The notes under the pieces: generated by a model
Seen by the model: the letters and a program-made list of their open reading frames with translations, nothing else
Told to the model about the DNA's origin: nothing
Database searches by the model: none
Made by a program: the position numbers and the translations under genes
Source: Bog-159 sp049516155
GTDB taxonomy: Bacteria; Acidobacteriota; Terriglobia; Bryobacterales; Bryobacteraceae
Reading direction: 5' to 3'
Assembly: GCA_049516155.1 (NCBI GenBank)
Contig: JBEKTJ010000012.1
Span: forward strand, 19,423-83,422
Length of the DNA stretch: 64,000 bases
Part shown: one piece after another, positions 58,078-64,000 of the stretch
How positions within the stretch are numbered: position 1 is the stretch's first letter
How the letters are laid out: each line of letters begins with the position of its first letter

Positions 58078-60069
58078 TCACTCGGCGGGCCGGCGGTGAA
58101 TGTAATCGAGTGCTAAGAGCGCCACGACGATAGCCAGCGCCAGCCGGGTAAGCACCCAGCCGATGCGGTTCTCCAGCGGTGTTTCAAACACCAAGGCGAT
58201 GTCATGCTCGCCGGGCGGCGCGTCGATTACTATGAAATCCGCACCTTCGTCTCTATGAACGGGCAGCGCCTGGCCGCCGGCATAAGCGTGCCATGCTGGA
58301 TCGTAAGTGACTTGAACCACGATAGACTGCCCGTGGGCTACTCGGGCATGCACGCGCATCGCGTCGGTTCCATTCCAGGCGGTGGTAGTGGGCGAATCGG
58401 GACCCTCTTCGATCACCGCGGTATATGCGCGAAGCAAGTCGAGATTCGTTTGTTCGAGTGGCCGCAAGGCTTTAAAGCGCGCCCGATCGACCACGCGCGC
58501 CAGCGATAAATAGCGGCGCGGAACCTGGTAGATCACGTCGCCCTGGCCATTGTCGTAAAGGACCGGCAAAGCGCCCGCGAACTTACCTGGGAACGGGTAA
58601 TCGTGATAGAGATCCTTCGATCGCGGCTCCGAAACGATCACCGCATCGGCGCCTAGAGCGGTGAGCCAGCGGACCGCCGATTCGGGATTGGTTCCCAGCA
58701 GGATCTCCCATTGCGCGGGGATTACCTTTCTGTTGAGAAGCCCCTGTTCGGACCCACCGCCCACCTGGGACAAGTCATGCCACGTATCCCACCAGAAGCG
58801 TACGGACCCGGCCACAAACGTGCGCGCTTGCGGAAGATGGGCCGCGATCCAATCGGACATGCGGTATTCGACGCGCCGGTGGTAGTCCGATTCGCGCGGG
58901 TAGAGATCCCAGGCGTGGAACAAGTAGTGGTGGGCCGGCCACACTGCACAGATCGCCAGCATCGCGGCCAGCGCGCGCGCCAGCCGCACCCGCGAGGGCG
59001 TTTGCGCGGGCCAGTTCCACAATCGCCGCAGCAATTCGACACCGGCCAGTGTGATCGCCAAGTCGAGTTCCGGAACCAGGCGATGGGGCTCGCCGATGAC
59101 GCGGAAGTTGAAATAGACGTGGCCCAAAACGTTCAGCCCCAGAAACAGCAGGCCGCCGGACAAAAAGACCGGATAGGCGCGGCCGGGCTTCCGGGACGCG
59201 ACGCGTAACGAAACGGCCAAAAAAGCGGCAATGGCTAGGGCCAGCAGCGCCATAGACCACGCATTGCCCGGAGTCGATACGTACCGCAGGTTCTCAATGG
59301 TAATTCGCAAGTAGGAGGGTGTGAGCCAGAACGCCGAGAGCCCGTAAGCCAACGCGGGAATCGCGCAGGCGCGCAGCCACATGCGGTGGCCGCGGTGAGT
59401 GACCCACAAGCTCCAGACCAGGACGGGGTAGAAAATGGCAAGCGCGGTCGCGCCATAGAAATTAGTGAGAGCTACCAGCGCGGAGCATATCGCGGCCGCG
59501 GCGAGCGCAGCCGAGCGGCGCTTCTCGAGTGCCAGCCAGGCAAAGGCGAGCGCGAACGGCAGCAGCGCGAGCGATGAGATGTGCGGTCCTTCGCCGTATC
59601 GCAACAGCACCCATAGGCGCCAGGGCGCCAGGTACTGCGCATCCATCCTTATCGGACGAATGAAGGGAAACGACGGCGACACCAGCGCAGAGGCCGCCGC
59701 CGCAAGCCACGCCGCCCGGCGCGACCGGCTCATCGCCCACACCAGAAAATACACCCCCGCAATGCCCATTGAGTAGAGCAGCGCGGTATAGACGTGATAG
59801 GCCTTCACGGGAATATAAATGCGCGACAGCAAGGCGGCGCCATAGCGCAACGCGGGCGGATACAGGTAGTCGTAGCGCGTGCCGCAGTACCAGAGCGGCT
59901 GCCATTGCGGGTGCGGCAGATGTCCGCTCAGAAAACGACCGTCCGCGATGAAGGTGCTTTCGATCGAATCCCAGCGGTCCAGATACTTCGCCTTAAAGAG
60001 GGGCTTGACGAGCGCCGCGGTGAAGAGAAAGATCAGCAGCAGATCCAGGAGGAGCCTGGCGCGCCGCAC
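58078..60069 (-). CDS. Polytopic membrane protein, glycosyltransferase/YfhO-like
   Basis: The 663-residue protein starts at GTG 60069. It has about 11 transmembrane segments, in the first 380 residues and at the C-terminus (VLTRLALAIVVALLALDYIH), and a periplasmic domain between (about 390-620). Acidic residues in the first loop (DRWDSIESTFIADGRFLSGH) are as expected of GT-C-fold enzymes that use polyprenyl-phosphate sugars, or of YfhO-like proteins. It lies 3 bp after the GT2 gene and ends an overlapping three-gene operon (methyltransferase, GT2, this gene). That points to envelope polysaccharide or glycolipid assembly. The exact reaction is unknown. Confidence 0.8.
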   Translation of the reverse strand: MRRARLLLDLLLIFLFTAALVKPLFKAKYLDRWDSIESTFIADGRFLSGHLPHPQWQPLWYCGTRYDYLYPPALRYGAALLSRIYIPVKAYHVYTALLYSMGIAGVYFLVWAMSRSRRAAWLAAAASALVSPSFPFIRPIRMDAQYLAPWRLWVLLRYGEGPHISSLALLPFALAFAWLALEKRRSAALAAAAICSALVALTNFYGATALAIFYPVLVWSLWVTHRGHRMWLRACAIPALAYGLSAFWLTPSYLRITIENLRYVSTPGNAWSMALLALAIAAFLAVSLRVASRKPGRAYPVFLSGGLLFLGLNVLGHVYFNFRVIGEPHRLVPELDLAITLAGVELLRRLWNWPAQTPSRVRLARALAAMLAICAVWPAHHYLFHAWDLYPRESDYHRRVEYRMSDWIAAHLPQARTFVAGSVRFWWDTWHDLSQVGGGSEQGLLNRKVIPAQWEILLGTNPESAVRWLTALGADAVIVSEPRSKDLYHDYPFPGKFAGALPVLYDNGQGDVIYQVPRRYLSLARVVDRARFKALRPLEQTNLDLLRAYTAVIEEGPDSPTTTAWNGTDAMRVHARVAHGQSIVVQVTYDPAWHAYAGGQALPVHRDEGADFIVIDAPPGEHDIALVFETPLENRIGWVLTRLALAIVVALLALDYIHRRPAE

Positions 60070-60072
60070 CCG

Positions 60073-60861
60073 CTAGCTCTTCCGTCCGGCCGGCTGGGCT
60101 CCCGGTTGATAGCGGCGTTGCAAGCTATCGAACTGGCGGTGATAACCCCATCCCCAGCGGTATATCAGATACTTGGCCAGCAGCACCAGGATGGAGAAAC
60201 CGTACAGGCTGCTCTGGAAAAACGAAGCCGACGAGGCTTGCGCGAAATAGCGTGTGGGCACTGGGACCTCCGTGATGCGCATGCCCAGGGCCACCATCTG
60301 CGCCATGATCTCCTGGTCAAAGATGAACTTGTCGGAGTTGGTTTCCAGATTTGCGGACTCCAGCACCTCTCTGCGAAATGCGCGGTAGCCGGTATGATAC
60401 TCGGAAAGGTGCAGGCCGAAGGTGACGTTCTCCGCCCAGGTAAGAAAGCGATTGGAAATATATTTCCACCAGGGCATGCCTTGCTTCATGGGATTGATTC
60501 CCATCAGACGCGATCCCAGCACGGCGTCGGCGCGGCCTTCCTGGATGGGCCGGACGATCTCGGGCAGCAGCGTGGGGTCGTACTGATAATCCGGGTGCAC
60601 CATCACCACGATGTCGGCGCCCGCCTTCAGCGCCTCGCGGTAGCAGGTCTTCTGATTCGCGCCGTATCCGTAATTGCGATTGTGGACGAACAGTTCCAGT
60701 CCCATGCTGCGCGCAATTTGGGCGGTTTCGTCGGAGCTACCGTCGTCCACCAGGATGACCAGGTCCACCAACTCGCGCGGCAGATCCTGATAGGTCATGT
60801 GCAGGGTCTTGGCCGCATTGTAAGCCGGCATCACGACTACGACTTTGGGTTTGTCAGTCAT
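60073..60861 (-). CDS. Glycosyltransferase family 2 (polyprenyl-phosphate mannosyltransferase-like)
   Basis: The 262-residue protein starts MTDKPKVVVVMPAYNAAKTL and has the GT2 nucleotide-sugar motifs LVILVDDGSSDETAQIA and VMVHPDYQYDPTLLPEIV. MPWWKYISNRFLTWAENVTF and YHTGYRAFRREVLES mark the DPM1-like subgroup. It would transfer a sugar from a nucleotide donor to polyprenyl phosphate, giving the lipid-linked sugar used by GT-C enzymes. A hydrophobic stretch near its C-terminus (YGFSILVLLAKYLIYRWG) may attach it to the membrane. The ATG overlaps the methyltransferase stop in ATGA. Confidence 0.92.
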   Translation of the reverse strand: MTDKPKVVVVMPAYNAAKTLHMTYQDLPRELVDLVILVDDGSSDETAQIARSMGLELFVHNRNYGYGANQKTCYREALKAGADIVVMVHPDYQYDPTLLPEIVRPIQEGRADAVLGSRLMGINPMKQGMPWWKYISNRFLTWAENVTFGLHLSEYHTGYRAFRREVLESANLETNSDKFIFDQEIMAQMVALGMRITEVPVPTRYFAQASSASFFQSSLYGFSILVLLAKYLIYRWGWGYHRQFDSLQRRYQPGAQPAGRKS

Positions 60862-61553
60862 GCTTCCTGCTCCGGCACGGCGGTCACAATGAATTGGTAG
60901 GCGAACATAGTCTTCCACATACGTGCCGATTCGTACGATATCCGCTCCAATGCGCGTACAGCGGCGGAGCCTTCCCATTTTGGCAGAGCTAGGCCGATGG
61001 GCACGCCGGAACAGCGCACGGTTTCGATACGAAATCCGGCGGCGTGGAACAGATCGAGCCAGCCCCGCCATGTATAGAAATGCAGATGAGTGCGGTCGAA
61101 CAGCCCGCGATCCTCGGCGGGAAAACGGCCGGTGAGAACGTTCCAGCGGAAGTAAGCGTGGCCGCTGTTGGGAAGCGAGCAGGCCAGCCGTCCGCCGGTC
61201 GCGAGCACGTTGCGCAACTCGCGCAGCAGCAGCGCGGGCTGGCGCAGATGCTCCAGCACGTCCGCGCAGACGACGAAATCGAAGCGTCGGGTTAGGGGCG
61301 GCAGACCCAGATCCAGATCGGCTTCCAGCAGCTCGATGGACTCCGGAAAGCCGTCGCGCGCGACGCAGGGCGAATCGATGCCGGTCACGCGGTATCCACG
61401 TCCGGCAAGGATGGCGCCCAAGTAGCCTGCGGCGCAGCCTACGTCCAGCACGAGGCGGCCTTCGCCCGAGGGCGGCAGGCTGGCCAGCAGCAAGCTGTGG
61501 CTGCTGTACGGGGCGTCCTTGAATTGGTACGGCGAGGCGGCGACCGGCACCAT
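60858..61553 (-). CDS. Class I SAM-dependent methyltransferase
   Basis: The 231-residue protein has motif I, GRLVLDVGCAAGYLGAILAG, the acidic loop ending motif II (VTGIDSPCVARDGFPESI) and DFVVCADVLEHLRQPALLLR. LATGGRLACSLPNSGHAYFR and RTHLHFYTWRGWLDLFHAAG follow. The sequence resembles methyltransferases of lipopolysaccharide or exopolysaccharide clusters. It is first in the operon with GT2 and the polytopic protein, overlapping GT2 by 4 bp, so it probably modifies a sugar or lipid carrier in that pathway. The substrate is unknown. Confidence 0.9.
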   Translation of the reverse strand: MVPVAASPYQFKDAPYSSHSLLLASLPPSGEGRLVLDVGCAAGYLGAILAGRGYRVTGIDSPCVARDGFPESIELLEADLDLGLPPLTRRFDFVVCADVLEHLRQPALLLRELRNVLATGGRLACSLPNSGHAYFRWNVLTGRFPAEDRGLFDRTHLHFYTWRGWLDLFHAAGFRIETVRCSGVPIGLALPKWEGSAAVRALERISYESARMWKTMFAYQFIVTAVPEQEA

Positions 61554-61602
61554 CTTGTCCGATTATCCCGCATTCCACTGCCATAATAACTGTGAGGTAT
61601 CG

Positions 61603-62385
61603 ATGTTCCGACAGATAACCGTGGCCCTGGCGGTGTTGCTCGCCGGGTGCGGCAGCTTGACCAGGCATGGCCCTATCGATCCGGCGCTGGCCGTCTACAT
61701 TCCGCCGGATGCGGTGGCGCTGGCGGGCATCCAGGCGGATCAGGTCCGCGCATCGCCCATATACCGGGTGCTGGCGACACGGCTGGCGCAGCTTTCGATG
61801 GTTGACGCGGCGCATGAACTACTGATCGCGACGGACGGCAAGAATGTGCTGGCTGCCGCGCGTGGCGACTTTGCCGCGCAGAGCGAGAGCGGCGCGATCA
61901 CTCTCATCGGCAAGAACATCGCGCTGGGCGGTTCCCCTGGAGCCGTGCGGTCGGCCATCGATCAATCGAAGAGCGGCGTCCATGCCTCCCCGCGCGATTT
62001 GATGGCGCGCGTCGATGGGCTGCCCGCCAATGCGCAGATCTGGGCGGTGGTTGCGGATTGGCGGGGCGCTACGCCGGAGCAGCTTCGCCAGATGGGGAAC
62101 TTCGCCAATCTGGATCGTGTGCTGCGCCTGTTGGAAGGCGCCAGCCTGACCGTCGACTTGCGCGCGGGAGTACACGCTGCCTTAGTTGGAGATTCGCGGA
62201 CGGAGGCGGACGCGAAGACCCTGGCGGACTCCTTGCGCGGGCTGACCAGCTTGGCCCGGATGGGTGTGCAACGCAGGCCGGACTTGGTACGCGTATTCGA
62301 TGGAATCCAGGTGAACCAAGAGGGCCGGGTGGTGCATGTGAATGTCGATATAGCGGAAGACCTGGCGGAGAAGCTGGTGAGGTAG
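61603..62385 (+). CDS. Lipoprotein of unknown function
   Basis: The 260-residue protein starts MFRQITVALAVLLAGCGSLT with a clear lipobox (LAGC) and GAGGT six bases before the ATG. The mature part is mixed alpha/beta, with PPDAVALAGIQADQVRASPI, ESGAITLIGKNIALGGSPGA and VDLRAGVHAALVGDSRTEAD. No family name was recognised with certainty; related lipoproteins appear in Acidobacteria. It is 50 bp from the methyltransferase gene, divergently, and 34 bp before the oxidoreductase gene, so it may share a transcript with the latter. Confidence 0.75.
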   Translation: MFRQITVALAVLLAGCGSLTRHGPIDPALAVYIPPDAVALAGIQADQVRASPIYRVLATRLAQLSMVDAAHELLIATDGKNVLAAARGDFAAQSESGAITLIGKNIALGGSPGAVRSAIDQSKSGVHASPRDLMARVDGLPANAQIWAVVADWRGATPEQLRQMGNFANLDRVLRLLEGASLTVDLRAGVHAALVGDSRTEADAKTLADSLRGLTSLARMGVQRRPDLVRVFDGIQVNQEGRVVHVNVDIAEDLAEKLVR

Positions 62386-62419
62386 GCGCGGTGCTAGAAT
62401 TTCCCACAGAGGTTCGATT

Positions 62420-63691
62420 ATGAATAGCCGAAGAAGTTTCGTGCTGGGCGCGGGCGGAGCTGCCATCTCGCTGATGGCCGGCAAAGCTTCCGCCAATAGC
62501 CGCGTGCGCGTGGCTGTGCTGGGTGTCAATGGCCGCGGCAAGGATCACATCAATGGGTTCAGCGCGCTGCCCAATGCCGAAGTGGTGATGTTGTGCGATC
62601 CCGACCGCAATGTGCTGACCGAGCGCGCCGAGCAGTTTGAAGCCAAGTATCACCGCAAAGTGCAGACCGAGCAGGATCTACGCAAGGTTTTCGACAACAA
62701 GGAAATCGACGCCGTCAGTGTGGCGACGCCTAACCACTGGCACGCGCTGGCCACCATCTGGGCGTGCCAGGCGGGCAAGGACGTGTATGTCGAAAAGCCC
62801 GGCGCGCATAACATCTACGAAGGCCGCAAGATGATCGAGGCGGCGCACCGTTATAACCGCATCGTGCAGCATGGAGTGCAACTGCGCAGTTCGGAGGCCA
62901 TCAAGGAAGCCGTACAGTTGATGAACACCGGCGTGATCGGCAAGGTCTACATGGCGCGCGGGCTGGTGTTCCGGGTACGTCCGTCGGTGGGGCATAAGGG
63001 CAACGAGCCTGCGCCCGAAAATCTCAATTGGGATATCTGGCAAGGGCCTGTGCAGGAGCGTCCTTTCACGCGCGCGCTGGTGCATTACAACTGGCACTGG
63101 CATTGGGACTACGGCAACGGCGACGTGGGCAATCAGGGAATTCACGAAACGGACATGTGCATGTGGGGCCTGGGAGTAGGTCTGCCCAGCCGGGTCACTT
63201 CCATGGGAGGTAAGTTCCTGTGGGACGACGATAAGGAGACGCCTGAGACGCAGACTTCCATCTATCACTATCCCGAGCAGAAGAAGATCATTCAGTTTGA
63301 AGTGCGACCCTGGTGTACGAACCTGGAGGGCGGCGTGGGCGTGGGTAACATCTTCTATGGGTCGGAAGGTTACTTGGCAATTAATGGTTACGACTCTTAC
63401 GAGGTGTTTCTGGGCGAGAAGCGCGAGCCCGGTCCGAAGCGTAAAGCCGGCGGCGACCACTATGCCAACTTCATCAAAGCGGTGGAGAGCCGCAAGTCGA
63501 GCGACCTGGACGGGCCTGTGGAGACGGCGCATCTGGCATCCTCGCTGGCGCATTTGGGAAATATCTCGTACCGGCTGGGGCGGCAACTGCAGTTCGATCC
63601 GGCGAGTGAGCGGTTCGTGGGGGATGAACAAGCTAACGCGATGCTGACGCGGAAATATCGCGCGCCGTATGTGGTGCCGGAGAAGGTATAG
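62420..63691 (+). CDS. Gfo/Idh/MocA family oxidoreductase, Tat-exported
   Basis: The 423-residue protein starts MNSRRSFVLGAGGAAISLMA, a twin-arginine signal. The Rossmann domain reads VRVAVLGVNGRGKDHINGFS. The catalytic-region motif GKDVYVEKPGAHNIYEGRKM has the EKP triad. MYHxxH-like HYNWHWHWDYGNGDVGNQGI and HETDMCMWGL supply the His residues of the sugar-binding face. AGAGG precedes the ATG. The enzyme probably oxidises a sugar or cyclitol in the periplasm using tightly bound NAD(P), as proposed for similar exported members. The substrate is unknown. Confidence 0.93.
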   Translation: MNSRRSFVLGAGGAAISLMAGKASANSRVRVAVLGVNGRGKDHINGFSALPNAEVVMLCDPDRNVLTERAEQFEAKYHRKVQTEQDLRKVFDNKEIDAVSVATPNHWHALATIWACQAGKDVYVEKPGAHNIYEGRKMIEAAHRYNRIVQHGVQLRSSEAIKEAVQLMNTGVIGKVYMARGLVFRVRPSVGHKGNEPAPENLNWDIWQGPVQERPFTRALVHYNWHWHWDYGNGDVGNQGIHETDMCMWGLGVGLPSRVTSMGGKFLWDDDKETPETQTSIYHYPEQKKIIQFEVRPWCTNLEGGVGVGNIFYGSEGYLAINGYDSYEVFLGEKREPGPKRKAGGDHYANFIKAVESRKSSDLDGPVETAHLASSLAHLGNISYRLGRQLQFDPASERFVGDEQANAMLTRKYRAPYVVPEKV

Positions 63692-64000
63692 AAAGTCCAA
63701 ATGTGGGGCGGCCAATCTTGGCCGCAGCCGCCTTTCAGCACGGGAACGTGCCGGGGGCACACTCCAAAGGCTCTGAAACTGGACCAGAGCGCGGACGGTC
63801 CGAACGTCGGAGAGTATCAGAAGACCCGGCGCGGCAAGCTATAGTCGCATCTGCCTTGGTGCCTTGTGCCCGTCTTTTAGCCTGACTTCGATCGCAGCGG
63901 TTCAATATTTGGTGGCGTGCGTACCCTGGGACACCAGGCCGTCTCGCCCCGCTGGAGAGTTTGTGAAATCATCGCGGATCGAGCCGAGCGCCTGGTCCAA
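63692..64000. other. Non-coding right edge, including a 63708-63725 palindrome
   Basis: No gene was recognised in these 309 bp. An 8-bp perfect palindromic stem (GCGGCCAA / TTGGCCGC, 2-nt loop) at 63708-63725, 17 bp after the oxidoreductase stop, may terminate that gene; the core resembles the element at 25101-25129. Confidence 0.5.

Noticed and set aside
60073..61815. A long fused methyltransferase-GT2 frame
   Set aside because: The upstream part is the methyltransferase gene read in another frame; the GT2 ATG at 60861 fits family length.
1..64000. CRISPR array, insertion sequence or prophage
   Set aside because: I saw no regularly spaced repeats, transposase, integrase or phage structural gene set; the tail-fibre-like protein alone is not enough.

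Overview
The window looks like a piece of chromosome from a high-GC, Gram-negative soil bacterium, most likely an acidobacterium of the Solibacter/Bryobacter type. This is inferred from gene content, not from a marker gene. The clues are exported Gfo/Idh/MocA oxidoreductases, a DUF1080 protein, a CRTAC1-type FG-GAP/ASPIC protein, a GMC oxidoreductase with a Tat-exported gluconate-dehydrogenase-like subunit, paired GloVer-repeat proteins, BNR/BACON/NHL and RHS surface proteins, SGLT-type symporters, and lpxA/lpxD for lipid A. No insertion sequence, CRISPR array, rRNA or prophage was found. One tRNA is present, tRNA-Arg(UCG).

Layout. 1-3.2 kb: a large exported beta-propeller protein that runs off the left edge. 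3.4-12.8 kb: mostly housekeeping. It holds a dicarboxylate/proton symporter broken by a small deletion, acetyl-CoA synthetase, a ParDE-type toxin-antitoxin pair, overlapping recG-rsmD, an exported Gfo/Idh/MocA protein, fabI, an EgtD-like methyltransferase and the tRNA. 12.85-18 kb: an accessory stretch with a probable decayed asnB fragment beside the tRNA, a small CxxC protein, a tail-fibre-like exported protein, a divergent NmrA-like reductase/TetR pair and a DUF1080 protein. 18.2-24.8 kb: a three-gene minus-strand locus of an RHS protein, an IPT/PA14 protein and a glycine-rich exported protein. 25.2-39.5 kb: signal peptidase I, an exported SRPBCC protein, DUF1684, a GH39 glycosidase, two overlapping tiny genes, SSS and MFS transporters, CRTAC1, a UPF0175/PIN toxin-antitoxin pair, a GMC oxidoreductase complex and a response-regulator diguanylate cyclase. 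39.5-42.6 kb: a coiled-coil protein, a kinase-like dimerisation domain standing alone, a MobB-like P-loop protein, and lpxD/lpxA diverging with only 5 bp between their start codons. 42.9-45.8 kb: two tandem GloVer-repeat proteins, the second interrupted by an in-frame TAG, each followed by a closely similar terminator. 45.9-57.9 kb: a thioesterase, an RRM protein, a glutathione peroxidase, a secreted-protein/lipoprotein pair, DinB, a LysW-like carrier protein with a secreted partner, a sugar isomerase, a CocE-type hydrolase, a YCII/ECF sigma pair and a ketoreductase-like epimerase. 58-61.6 kb: a methyltransferase, GT2 glycosyltransferase and polytopic membrane protein in an overlapping operon, probably for envelope glycans. 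The window ends with a lipoprotein and a second Tat-exported Gfo/Idh/MocA protein.

Taken together the genes suit a heterotroph that degrades plant or microbial polysaccharide in soil: exported sugar oxidoreductases and glycosidase, Na+-coupled uptake, acetate activation, and a large investment in repeat-rich surface proteins. The best candidates for something little described are the RHS-PA14-glycine-rich locus, the LysW-like carrier with an acidic tail ending in lysine, the isolated kinase dimerisation domain, and the cysteine-clustered MobB-like protein.
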